Source: CAYZRY01 sp964630225 (GTDB taxonomy: Bacteria; Bacillota_I; Bacilli_A; RF39; UBA660). Taken from it: DNA of 49,488 nt. Position 1 is the first letter of the stretch. Every line of letters begins with the position of its first letter. Position numbers and translations under genes: made by a program. The notes beneath the pieces are model-generated. The model saw only the letters and a program-made list of their open reading frames with translations, had not been told where the DNA came from and did no database searches. Shown one piece after another: positions 8,505-16,406 of this stretch. The stretch lies in assembly GCA_964630225.1 (NCBI GenBank), contig CAZVUK010000003.1, forward strand, positions 1 through 49,488, written 5' to 3'.

Positions 8505-8888
8505 TTAAACCTCCTCAAACGGATATGGACACAACATATTTAAGCTATAGACATGGACATCATCGTTGTACATGTTATAGCATATTATCTTAGCGTCTTT
8601 ATCGAATAATTCACTTAGTATTTCTCGGCATAAAAAGCACGGTGTAGCGATTTTTTCTTTCTTGTCCGTCAATAAAAATAGCGTCTGTATTTCACCTTTT
8701 TTAACACCATTAGAAATAGCACTGGCTATAGCTACCTGTTCAGCACAAAGACCAGACTTAAAAGAAGGATTTTCGATATTGACTCCTTCATAAGTCGTTC
8801 CATCTTTATCAACAACAATGGCAGCTACTCTAAAGTGCGATAGAGGTACATAGCTTTTTTCAAGCAATTTTTTAAGACGCTCGATCAT
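8505..8888 (-). CDS. cdd: Cytidine deaminase
   Basis: The enzyme hydrolyses cytidine and deoxycytidine to uridine and deoxyuridine for pyrimidine salvage. The protein is 127 residues, normal for the small tetrameric class. Zinc and catalytic residues are visible as C48-A-E50 and P83-C84-F-L-C87. NIENPSF near residue 38 is the nucleoside-binding segment. The ATG overlaps the dgkA stop (TAATG). A paralogue without these ligands follows directly. Confidence 0.93.
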   Translation of the reverse strand: MIERLKKLLEKSYVPLSHFRVAAIVVDKDGTTYEGVNIENPSFKSGLCAEQVAIASAISNGVKKGEIQTLFLLTDKKEKIATPCFLCREILSELFDKDAKIICYNMYNDDVHVYSLNMLCPYPFEEV

Positions 8889-9286
8889 TAGATTATCATT
8901 TCCATTAATTTAGGGACAAAGATAATAATGGCTATAACTACCGAGACAACAGTCATTACTAAGACTGATGCAGCTGATGCATCTTTAGCTTTCTTAGCTA
9001 ATGGGTTGAATTTCAAATCGATCATATCGACAATTATCTCAATCGCGGTATTAAGTAGTTCTAAAGCTATAATACTACCTGAAACAAGAGCAATAGCAAG
9101 CCACTCTAATTCGCTAATATTAAAGAAAACACCAGCAACAATAACAAGAGCTAGACTAAAGAAAATAACAACCATATTCCTCTCTTCAAAAAAAGAATAT
9201 CTTAATCCTTCGATTGCTGCTAAAAAACTATTACTAATACTTTCTTCTGGTTTCTTATACCTACCCTTACGTTCTCTGAATTTCAT
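8888..9286 (-). CDS. dgkA: Diacylglycerol/undecaprenol kinase family membrane protein
   Basis: This is a small integral-membrane lipid kinase. It has a basic N-terminal tail, the family segment SFLAAIEGLRY, E34-E35 after a short helix, two central membrane helices around ELEWLAIALVSG, and the catalytic LLNTAIEIIVD motif followed by a third membrane helix. In Gram-positive bacteria this family mainly phosphorylates undecaprenol. The start at 9286 overlaps ybeY by 20 bases. GGAGG is 12 bases upstream, a long spacing, so a later start is not excluded. Confidence 0.88.
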   Translation of the reverse strand: MKFRERKGRYKKPEESISNSFLAAIEGLRYSFFEERNMVVIFFSLALVIVAGVFFNISELEWLAIALVSGSIIALELLNTAIEIIVDMIDLKFNPLAKKAKDASAASVLVMTVVSVVIAIIIFVPKLMEMII

Positions 9287-9707
9287 ACTTGTCTAATACC
9301 TCCTTTTGTAAATTAAACATTATTTTTTCATCTTCTTCAGTCATATGATCATAAGCAAGTAAATGAAGAAGTCCATGAACTGTTAAAAATGAAAGTTCAC
9401 GCTTTAAACTGTGCTTATATTCTTTAGCTTGATTCTTAGCGCGGTCAAGAGAAATATATATATCACCTAGAACTCTTATCTCTATTTGAAAACTTTGATC
9501 ATCTTCAAGGGCAAAGCTTATTACATCAGTTTCTTTATCGATATGGCGATAGGTTTTATTTAATTCTCTAATTTCTTTGTCACCGGTGATAATAACCGAA
9601 AATATAGAGTCTTCGATATCAAAATCTTTAACTAGGCTTTTTACTAAATCTTCTAAATCATTTATTTCAACTATTTGTTCATCGGTATTATTGACTACGT
9701 ATTTCAT
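9267..9707 (-). CDS. ybeY: Endoribonuclease YbeY, rRNA maturation factor
   Basis: YbeY is a metal-dependent RNase involved in 16S rRNA 3' processing and ribosome quality control. The 146-residue protein has the signature HGLLHLLAYDH near residue 110, with the three His ligands, and the upstream TDVISFAL segment. It overlaps the VanZ-like gene by four bases and dgkA by 20. Confidence 0.95.
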   Translation of the reverse strand: MKYVVNNTDEQIVEINDLEDLVKSLVKDFDIEDSIFSVIITGDKEIRELNKTYRHIDKETDVISFALEDDQSFQIEIRVLGDIYISLDRAKNQAKEYKHSLKRELSFLTVHGLLHLLAYDHMTEEDEKIMFNLQKEVLDKYEIQRT

Positions 9708-10324
9708 ACTATTCTCCCGATTACAAAAATCATAAAGAGAAGAAATCCAAGTAATGTTACAATGTTGATAAATAATTTAGTTCTTAAAACATTGAATTTT
9801 TCACCTAAATAATCAAATAAGTAATAAATGGTAAAACCAAGAAGGCCTCCAACTATATTTAATAGTATGTCATCGACATCAAATACTCTACCTATCATAA
9901 ATTGGGTCGATTCAATTGATAAAGATGCTATAAATGATATTAAAAGGACTTTAATGGGTTTTTTGAGCTTTAAATAAAAAGAAGCAAAAAAACCATATGG
10001 CATAAATAAAAGAACGTTTCCTATAATATTTTTAAAGAAGAGTCTCGATCCGATAGAATATCTAAATATCTCTTGAAAGGGTATGAAATTGTTTCTACCC
10101 ATATAACTATTTAAATCTTGTGAAGTAACAAGCTGGAACAAAACTAAAATATATAGCATGAAAGATAAAGTGAGTATTTCTTCATACAAAACGATATCAC
10201 TTTTATTTTTAATAAGATAACCAACTCGTAAAGTTGTGATCAATATTAAAGATATAAATAACATTGGCCATGTTAGGGAAAGAACTTCGTTGAATGTTCC
10301 GTTTAAGTGTTCCATCTTTCTCAC
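9704..10324 (-). CDS. VanZ-like membrane protein
   Basis: The 206-residue protein has about five hydrophobic helices. The segment NVLLFMPYGFF followed by ESTQFMIGRVFDVDDILLN is the VanZ/teicoplanin-resistance-like core. Family members are integral membrane proteins of mostly unknown function; a few raise glycopeptide tolerance. No other resistance gene is nearby, so resistance should not be inferred. It is the first gene of the run toward ybeY and era. Confidence 0.85.
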   Translation of the reverse strand: MRKMEHLNGTFNEVLSLTWPMLFISLILITTLRVGYLIKNKSDIVLYEEILTLSFMLYILVLFQLVTSQDLNSYMGRNNFIPFQEIFRYSIGSRLFFKNIIGNVLLFMPYGFFASFYLKLKKPIKVLLISFIASLSIESTQFMIGRVFDVDDILLNIVGGLLGFTIYYLFDYLGEKFNVLRTKLFINIVTLLGFLLFMIFVIGRIV

Positions 10325-10369
10325 CTTCTTATTATTAATATTGTACTAAATTATCGTATTTATTTCAAT

Positions 10370-10396
10370 TAAAAACTAAGTTACGATAACTTAGCT
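10370..10396 (-). terminator. Intrinsic terminator after the yqeY-like gene
   Basis: On minus, CTAAGTTA/TAACTTAG with loop TCG is followed by TTTTT. The stem overlaps the stop codon of the upstream gene. Confidence 0.75.
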
Positions 10397-10821
10397 TTAA
10401 CTATTTCACTTAGCTTTTTCATATCTGTCTTACCATTTAATTTTACTTGAAGTTCTTTCATAACTAATCCCATGTCTTTAATAGAGCTAGGATTTAACTC
10501 GGCAAAGACAGCTTCGATTTCTTTTTCTACTTCTTCAGCACTTAGTTGCTCAGGTAAATATTTTTCTAAAATAGCTAGCTCTTTTTCATTTTGATTAACC
10601 AAATCATCACGACCTGCCTCTTTAAAGTTAGCAATTGACTCTTTTCTGATTTTAATTTGTTTGTTGGTACACTCGATTAACAAAGTATCATCTTCTTCTT
10701 TTTTATTATCGATTATCTCTTGCTTCATAGCTCCTTTAAGCATACGTAAAACGGTAAGGGTAAACTGATCTTGTGCTTTCATCGCCGTAATAATATCGGC
10801 ATTAAACTTTTCTAATAACAT
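10381..10821 (-). CDS. GatB/YqeY domain protein
   Basis: This is a 146-residue stand-alone YqeY protein. It resembles the C-terminal tRNA-binding tail of the GatB amidotransferase subunit, with the LRMLKGAMKQ N-terminal helix, the charged middle and the KMKKLSEIVK-type end (DMGLVMKELQVKLNGKTD). The family may influence tRNA-dependent amidation, but its role is not established. It follows rpsU, its usual neighbour, across a terminator and an AGGAG ribosome binding site. Confidence 0.9.
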   Translation of the reverse strand: MLLEKFNADIITAMKAQDQFTLTVLRMLKGAMKQEIIDNKKEEDDTLLIECTNKQIKIRKESIANFKEAGRDDLVNQNEKELAILEKYLPEQLSAEEVEKEIEAVFAELNPSSIKDMGLVMKELQVKLNGKTDMKKLSEIVKAKLS

Positions 10822-10831
10822 AATTTTCTCC

Positions 10832-10858
10832 TAAAAAGAGATGCTATTAAGCATCTCT
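10832..10858 (-). terminator. rpsU terminator/attenuator
   Basis: Stem AGAGATGC/GCATCTCT with loop TTAATA and TTTTT. The rpsU stop codon is in the loop, and the ribosome binding site of the yqeY-like gene follows at once. Partial termination would lower that gene relative to rpsU. Confidence 0.75.
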
Positions 10859-11041
10859 ATTGTTTCTGTTTCGCTTTCTAGCGTTTTTAATTCCTGCTTT
10901 TTTAGCTTCACGACGCTTTATTCCTGGTTTATCGTAAGCCTCACGTTTTTTAAACTCCGAAGGAACACCGTCTCTAGCTAATTTTTGCTTAAATCTTTTT
11001 AAAGCTTTGTCCAAATCACCTTTGACAACTATTTTTGACAT
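10847..11041 (-). CDS. rpsU: Ribosomal protein bS21
   Basis: This small-subunit protein has 64 residues, with the family pattern of a short N-terminal beta segment (VVKGDLDKALKRFKQKL), the REAYDKPGIKRREAKK helix and a very basic tail. It starts behind GGAGGGGAG with its own promoter (11075-11103). Confidence 0.95.
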   Translation of the reverse strand: MSKIVVKGDLDKALKRFKQKLARDGVPSEFKKREAYDKPGIKRREAKKAGIKNARKRNRNNRDA

Positions 11042-11074
11042 TTTCTCCCCTCCTTCCGTGTTTAAACTATAAGA

Positions 11075-11103
11075 ATTATAGCATAATCTAAATAATTATT
11101 CAA
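11075..11103 (-). promoter_or_regulatory. rpsU promoter
   Basis: TTGAAT (11098-11103) and TATAAT (11075-11080) with 17-bp spacing, about 35 bp upstream of the rpsU start. Confidence 0.75.
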
Positions 11104-11121
11104 GAATATAATTAAAATTTC

Positions 11122-11356
11122 TTAAGGTTGATATGTAACTGTAGCATAGCTATTCCAATTTGCACCAAGGCTCATACCAGCGCTGGAGCTACGACCTGTT
11201 AAATATATTCTATTAATTGGGTTATATGTGAAGTTTGCTGCTCCAATTTCTATAACCGATACGGGGATTGTTGCAGTTGAGATGTTGTTGTTCATAAATG
11301 CTCTATCACCGATCTCGACAATGCCGTTTTCTAAATTAAGTTCCGTTAGTTTGTTT
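11122..11356 (-). pseudogene. Out-of-frame C-terminal tail of pilin/LRR copy 1
   Basis: The bases after the stop at 11346 still encode LRR-type protein when read in the next frame: NKLTELNLENGIVEIGDRAF, then a non-repeat end NWNSYATVTYQP and TAA at 11122. The frame is restored by one extra A in the coding run CAAAC (11354-11356 on plus). GCT-CAA-AAC-AAA would give AFAQNKL, the exact repeat consensus. So about 77 codons are cut off by a one-base deletion. Confidence 0.8.
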
Positions 11357-12452
11357 GAGCAAAAGCAAACAATGATAGAGTTTTAACGGTACCCGGAATA
11401 GTTAGTGAGGTTAATTCGTTGCTGTGAAAAGCACTTATACCTATTTTTGTTACACTGGCTGGAATATTCAAACTTGCTATTTTATTATTAAGAAAAGCAT
11501 AACTAGCAACTGAGGTTAATGTATTTGGTAGGGTTAAAGATTCAAGAACATTTTCTGAAAAAGATCTTTCTCCAATACTTACTAGTCCTTCGGGTAAATC
11601 TACTGATTTTAATAATTTTTTTGATAATTTCACTATTTTTAAACTGTTAGATATAAAAGCTTGATCTTCTATTGTTGTTACCGTGTCGGGAATATTTACA
11701 GATTCAAGATTTTTTGCAAAAAAAATGCTTTTTTTGATATTTTCAACACTGGTCGGTGAACCTATAGTTTTTACTGTTATACCATTTATTGTACTTGGAA
11801 TGCTTAAGTTCCTAACGTAGCAGGTATTCGGTTGTGATGGTGTGTATACATATCCACCATATTCCATTGTCAGTGTTCCTTCAATATTCCAAGCTGTTAT
11901 TGTGCCTGCTGCGTCTATTTCAAAACAACTATCAGCTGGGGTAAAGGGCATCTCTTTAACAAGGGCTGCATTATAATCACAGCTTTCTGGAACTATATGA
12001 GTCTTTTTAGTTCCACTTATGGCTGGGGCATCCTCGATTGTTAGTTCACTGCTCTTTACGTCACTATTTTTTATAGAGTTTGCTTCGATAGCTTCGACAC
12101 TTATCTTTTTAACATCTTTTGTATAAAAATAATACTTACGATTGTTAGATACATTAGTTGTCATTACGTAGGCAAAGTCCCAATCACCATTTGGGCTTCC
12201 TCCACCCTTTTCTATTGCTATACATTTAAATGGTATGTAATAGGTTGTATCTTTATCATACATACCAGGTATTTCACTATTTGCAATCATTTTAGATAGA
12301 CCATCTGCGTATGAATCTAAAGTGTTTAAATAAACCTTTTTTCTAGATTGAGCAATATATCTAGTTATACTCGGGACAGATATTGCAAGTAAAAGTCCAA
12401 GTATGATAACTACAGCTAGTAATTCTATCAAAGTAAAAGCTTTTTTATTCAT
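11346..12452 (-). CDS. Type IV pilin-like protein with leucine-rich repeats, copy 1 (frameshifted near its end)
   Basis: The N-terminus is a classical type IV prepilin leader, KKA|FTLIELLAV, with Glu5 of the mature form and a hydrophobic helix to about residue 28. A pilin-like globular part follows to about residue 150, then a linker with Cys pairs (SCDYNA, SCFEID, TCYVRN). From about residue 245 there are BspA-type LRR_5 repeats of about 23 residues with the pattern LxIPxxVTxIxxxAFxxNxL. The product is likely exported, processed by a prepilin peptidase and displayed on the surface as an adhesin. The frame ends at 368 residues through a one-base loss; about 77 further codons are intact in the next frame. 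The coding run T8 (plus A-run 11718-11725) has 8 bases here and 9 in copy 3. No assembly genes are in the window. Confidence 0.85.
   Translation of the reverse strand: MNKKAFTLIELLAVVIILGLLLAISVPSITRYIAQSRKKVYLNTLDSYADGLSKMIANSEIPGMYDKDTTYYIPFKCIAIEKGGGSPNGDWDFAYVMTTNVSNNRKYYFYTKDVKKISVEAIEANSIKNSDVKSSELTIEDAPAISGTKKTHIVPESCDYNAALVKEMPFTPADSCFEIDAAGTITAWNIEGTLTMEYGGYVYTPSQPNTCYVRNLSIPSTINGITVKTIGSPTSVENIKKSIFFAKNLESVNIPDTVTTIEDQAFISNSLKIVKLSKKLLKSVDLPEGLVSIGERSFSENVLESLTLPNTLTSVASYAFLNNKIASLNIPASVTKIGISAFHSNELTSLTIPGTVKTLSLFAFAQTN
11696..11959 (-). repeat. Near-identical repeat shared with 49224-49488
   Basis: The 264 bp match 49224-49488 exactly apart from one extra A in the run at 49246-49254. 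Copies are direct, about 37.5 kb apart, both inside pilin/LRR genes. The match reaches the window end, so its true length is unknown. Confidence 0.92.
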
Positions 12453-12483
12453 AAAGCCTACCTTCTATATATGTTTTATCATA

Positions 12484-12508
12484 AAAAAACTACTTTAAAA
12501 GTAGTTTT
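12484..12508 (-). terminator. tex terminator
   Basis: AAAACTACTTT/AAAGTAGTTTT followed by T residues on minus, immediately after the tex stop. Pilin/LRR copy 1 starts only 31 bp further on and has no clear promoter of its own. Confidence 0.75.
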
Positions 12509-14653
12509 CTATTCTAATGGTAAAAGTGACAAATTTACTTTTTTGCGATCTCTATCAATTGCTTCGACATAGACTGTTACTATATCACCGACAGCTACGA
12601 CTTCAGATGGGTGTTTAATATATCTTTTAGCCATTTTAGAGATATGAGCAAGTCCATCATTGTGAAGTCCAATATCGATAAAGGCTCCAAAGTCGACAAC
12701 GTTTCTAACTGTTCCTTCGAGTTTATCACCGACATTTAAATCATCTAGCGTTAGAACTCCAGTTTTAAAAAGTGGTTTAGCTACTTTGTCACGTGGATCA
12801 ATAATCGGTTTTTCTAAATTTTTTAAGATATCTTCGATTGTATAGATGTCTGCGCCTAGTTCTAGGCTTAACTGGCTAGCATTTGCTTTAGCAAGTTTTT
12901 CTTTGACTGCTTCACTACCTATTTCATTTGCTGATATGCTTAACTCTTGCATTATTTTTTCGGCTACTTTATAGCTTTCCGGGTGAATTGCTGTCTTATC
13001 GAGAACATTTTCTCCATCGACTATACGCATAAAGCCTATTGCTTGCTCAAATACTTTACTACTGATACCTTTGATTTTAGCTACTTCTTTGCGGCTAGCT
13101 ATCTTACCGTTTTGATCACGATAATTAAGCAGCGCCTCGATGGCTTTTTTATTCATTCCTGAAATATATGTAAGAATCGAAGTCGATGCCGTATTTATAT
13201 TGACACCAACTCTATTAACAATCTTTTCAACGACAAAGCCAAGCGATTCATCTAAACTTTTTGCAGCTACATCGTGCTGATAAAGGCCTACACCAATGCT
13301 TTTAGGATCAATTTTAACTAGTTCTGATAAAGCATCTTGCAGTCTTCGTCCGATACTTATTGCACTTCTTTTTTCGACTGTTAAGTCCGGAAACTCCGAG
13401 GCTGCTAGCGAGCTAGCTGAATAAACCGAGGCTCCGGCTTCATTGACAATGATATACTCTACTTTTCTTTTAGCATCTTTAATTGAATCGGCAACAAACA
13501 TTTCACTTTCACGTGACGCTGTACCGTTTCCAATAGCTATAATGTCGATAGAATAATTATCAATTAGCTCTAATAATATCTTTTTTGATTCTTCGATTTT
13601 TAAATGAGGCTCAGTTGGATAGATCACTTCGATCTTTAACGGTTTTCCTTGCGGATCTAAGACTGCTAATTTACAACCCGTTCTAAAAGCTGGATCAAGC
13701 CCTAAAACTACTTTTTCGCTAATCGGTGGCGTCATCAAAAGATTTTCAAGATTTCCGGCAAAGTTAACGATAGCATTTTCTTCGGCTGCCTCTTTTAACT
13801 CACTTCTTATCTCTCTTTCAATACTTGGAAAAATTAAACGTTTATAAGAATCGACAATCGCTTCTTTGAATAACTGAGCTTCACTAGTATTTTTCTTAAT
13901 TTCTGCTTCTTCAAGATATTTAATTATTTCTTCTTCATTAACAGTGATAGAAACTGATAAAACACCTTCCTTTTCGCCTCTATTAATGGCCATTAAACGA
14001 TGATGTTTAATTTTTAAAATCTCTTCACTAGCATCATAATAATTTTGATAAGTCTTGTTTTCATCGACAGCACTTTTCTTCAGTTTACTTACGATAGAGC
14101 CATTCCTTTTGACAAAGCTTCTAATCCATTTGCGATATCCGGCATTATCTGAAATATTTTCAGCAATAATATACATAGCCCCTTTAAGAGCTTCTTCGAT
14201 GCTTTTAACTTCTTCATTTAGATATTTTTTAGCTTCTTCATTTAGATTTATATCACCAAAAAGTAAAAGCGTTTTAGCGAGGGGTTCAAGACCCATTTTG
14301 ATTGCTTCACTTGCCTTAGTTTTTTTCTTTTCTTTATATGGTCTATATAAATCTTCGACTTCGACTAACTTAGTGCAAGCTAAAATATCGGCTTTTAACT
14401 CATCACTAAGCATTCCCTTTTCGTCGATTAGACGAATAACATCTTCTTTTCTTTTTAGAAGATTTAGTTCATATTCATAAGTTTCACTTATCGTTCTTAT
14501 TATCTCTTCATCTAGTGCACCGGTTGCTTCTTTACGATATCTAGCGATAAAAGGAATAGTGTTTCCTTCTTCTAAAAGCTGCAAAACTGTTTCGACTTTT
14601 TTACTGTCAATTTTTAATGTTTTACTTAAATTTTCAATTATAATGTCACTCAT
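12509..14653 (-). CDS. tex: Tex family RNA-binding transcription accessory protein
   Basis: The protein has 714 residues, the normal Tex length. It contains an N-terminal helical region (IPFIARYRKEATGALDEE), the YqgF/RNase H-like domain around LGLDPAFRTGCKLAVLD (residue 320), helix-hairpin-helix segments and a C-terminal S1 domain (GTVRNVVDFGAFIDIGLHND) from about residue 645. Tex binds nucleic acids and influences transcription and stress tolerance. It is a monocistronic unit ended by its own terminator. Confidence 0.95.
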   Translation of the reverse strand: MSDIIIENLSKTLKIDSKKVETVLQLLEEGNTIPFIARYRKEATGALDEEIIRTISETYEYELNLLKRKEDVIRLIDEKGMLSDELKADILACTKLVEVEDLYRPYKEKKKTKASEAIKMGLEPLAKTLLLFGDINLNEEAKKYLNEEVKSIEEALKGAMYIIAENISDNAGYRKWIRSFVKRNGSIVSKLKKSAVDENKTYQNYYDASEEILKIKHHRLMAINRGEKEGVLSVSITVNEEEIIKYLEEAEIKKNTSEAQLFKEAIVDSYKRLIFPSIEREIRSELKEAAEENAIVNFAGNLENLLMTPPISEKVVLGLDPAFRTGCKLAVLDPQGKPLKIEVIYPTEPHLKIEESKKILLELIDNYSIDIIAIGNGTASRESEMFVADSIKDAKRKVEYIIVNEAGASVYSASSLAASEFPDLTVEKRSAISIGRRLQDALSELVKIDPKSIGVGLYQHDVAAKSLDESLGFVVEKIVNRVGVNINTASTSILTYISGMNKKAIEALLNYRDQNGKIASRKEVAKIKGISSKVFEQAIGFMRIVDGENVLDKTAIHPESYKVAEKIMQELSISANEIGSEAVKEKLAKANASQLSLELGADIYTIEDILKNLEKPIIDPRDKVAKPLFKTGVLTLDDLNVGDKLEGTVRNVVDFGAFIDIGLHNDGLAHISKMAKRYIKHPSEVVAVGDIVTVYVEAIDRDRKKVNLSLLPLE

Positions 14654-14668
14654 ATTACTCCTTTTTAA

Positions 14669-14693
14669 TTAAAAAGTGAGAATAATCTCACTT
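14669..14693 (-). terminator. Terminator of the RNase J-like gene
   Basis: AAGTGAG/CTCACTT with loop ATTATT, then TTTTT on minus. It overlaps the stop codon and lies before the tex ribosome binding site. Confidence 0.75.
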
Positions 14694-16341
14694 ATACTTC
14701 TTGGATTACGGTTATTATCATTGGCTTTGATTCAAGCTCGCGATAATAAAATTTACCAAGGACTTCACGCACTTCGTTTTTAATGCTGTTATAATCAACT
14801 TTTTTGTTATCAACTTCGATATTCTTATCGATTATTTCAAGTGATAATCTTTCTGTTTCGGCGATTAGTTCAGCATTTTCTTTAACAAAGATAAAGCCTC
14901 TGGTTAATATCTCTGGTCCACTCAAGATTTTTTTAGTTGTTTTTGACAAGGTGCATGATACGATAACAATTCCGTTTTCACCGAGCATCTGTCGATCTTT
15001 TAAGACCAGTTCCCCGACATCTTCACTGCTTTTTCCATCGATTAATATTTCGTCGATAGCAACTTTTTCTTTAGTTTCTTGCAGTTGTCCATTTTCAATT
15101 AAGACAACATCACCATTTTCTTTTAATAGGATGTTTTCTTTAGGCATACCTAGGGCTTCGGCTATTTCGGCATTTTTAACCTGATGACGATACTCTCCTC
15201 TTACTGGAAAGTAGTATTTGGGATTCATAAGGTTAAGCATAAGCATCAAATCTTCACGCGATGCGTGATGAGATAAGTGTTTGCTTGATAAAGCAATAGC
15301 TTCGACACCAAGACGCGCGATATCATCCATAATCATCGCTTGACGAAGTTCTATTCCTTCGTAAGCTGGTTCAGTTATAAAGATAGTATCATTATCTTTA
15401 ATTTTGATATATTTATCAAAACCTTTGATGATTCGCTCGAGATTCATAAATGGTTTTTCTTTTTCATTAGATATCATAATAACAGCATTGTTATCATTTA
15501 CATTAGTCAAATCGCCAAGATAATTCCTGTCAAAACTGATGTATCCCATCTCTATTGATCTAAAAATTAGCTCTTGTAAACTTTTACCCATGATGATTAG
15601 TTTTTTATGTGATCTTTCAACCTGTCTTAATATCTCTTGCGCTCTATATATATGGGCTGGATGAAGCGTCGATATTATTCTTCCTGGAGCTTTATTAAAA
15701 ACCTCCGCGATGAACTTATCAGCTCTGTTACTAGGACTAGTATGCCCTTCTTTATCAGCGTAGATAGACTCACTTAAAAGACATAGAACACCTTGTTTAC
15801 CAACGTAGGCAAGTTTTCCTATATCACTACCATAGTGACCCATCATCGTCGAATCAAAGACATAGTCTCCTGTATAAACGATAGCTCCATCTTCAGTGTA
15901 TAAAACATAAGCAACAGACTCTGGTATAGAGTGTGTTACACTAACTGAAAAAACACTGTTTTTCCCAAAGTTAATCTTAGTATGTGGTTTCATTTCAATA
16001 AGCTTATCACTAGGAAGATTGTTCTCCTTTAAATCAGCTTTGACTACTTCCAAAGTAAACTTTGTACCATATACTTTAAGCTCCGGTATATCCTTCATAA
16101 TATCTGCTGTAGCTCCGGCATTACTTTCATGACCATGAGTCAAAAACAAGCCCTTTACGCGCTTGATATTTTGAATTATATATTCATAATCGGGTAGAAT
16201 ATAATCTACTCCGAGCATCTTTTCCATTCCAAATTTTAATCCCGCATCAAAAACAAAAATATCTTCATCAACTTCGACAATATACATATTTTTGCCATTT
16301 TCATTTAGTCCACCTAGACTAAATATTTTAATTTTACTCAA
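14692..16341 (-). CDS. rnj: RNase J-family protein with degenerate active site (RNase J2-like)
   Basis: RNase J proteins are metallo-beta-lactamase-fold nucleases that process and degrade RNA. This 549-residue protein has the full beta-lactamase/beta-CASP architecture (VFDAGLKF, VYTGDYVFD, LSHHAS, PVRGEYRH). The metal site is damaged. The canonical HxHxDH reads H69-G-H71-E-S73-N74, so the Asp and last His are gone, and the late HGE motif reads RGE. This matches a non-catalytic or weakly active J2-like subunit, which in other Firmicutes pairs with an active J1. No second RNase J is in the window. The start codon is TTG at 16341 with GGAG seven bases upstream. Confidence 0.88.
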   Translation of the reverse strand: MSKIKIFSLGGLNENGKNMYIVEVDEDIFVFDAGLKFGMEKMLGVDYILPDYEYIIQNIKRVKGLFLTHGHESNAGATADIMKDIPELKVYGTKFTLEVVKADLKENNLPSDKLIEMKPHTKINFGKNSVFSVSVTHSIPESVAYVLYTEDGAIVYTGDYVFDSTMMGHYGSDIGKLAYVGKQGVLCLLSESIYADKEGHTSPSNRADKFIAEVFNKAPGRIISTLHPAHIYRAQEILRQVERSHKKLIIMGKSLQELIFRSIEMGYISFDRNYLGDLTNVNDNNAVIMISNEKEKPFMNLERIIKGFDKYIKIKDNDTIFITEPAYEGIELRQAMIMDDIARLGVEAIALSSKHLSHHASREDLMLMLNLMNPKYYFPVRGEYRHQVKNAEIAEALGMPKENILLKENGDVVLIENGQLQETKEKVAIDEILIDGKSSEDVGELVLKDRQMLGENGIVIVSCTLSKTTKKILSGPEILTRGFIFVKENAELIAETERLSLEIIDKNIEVDNKKVDYNSIKNEVREVLGKFYYRELESKPMIITVIQEV

Positions 16342-16375
16342 ATTATTTCTCCTTTCTTATTTTATAAGCTAATAA

Positions 16376-16404
16376 AGTATAACATAATAGACTTGCAAAA
16401 GCAA
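16376..16404 (-). promoter_or_regulatory. Promoter of the RNase J-like gene
   Basis: TTGCTT (16399-16404) and TATACT (16376-16381) with 17 bp between them. Confidence 0.55.
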
Positions 16405-16406
16405 AA

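Noticed and set aside
8928..9296. 122-codon plus frame opposite dgkA
   Set aside because: Shadow of dgkA, which has clear family motifs.
9704..10324. VanZ-like gene as a glycopeptide resistance determinant
   Set aside because: No other van genes nearby. VanZ-like proteins are common housekeeping membrane proteins in this group.
14055..14480. 141-codon open frame on plus inside tex
   Set aside because: It lies wholly opposite the conserved tex gene, with Ser/Phe/Leu-rich antisense composition and no ribosome binding site.
14804..15184. 126-codon plus frame inside the RNase J-like gene
   Set aside because: Antisense shadow of a conserved gene; low-complexity translation and no supporting signals.
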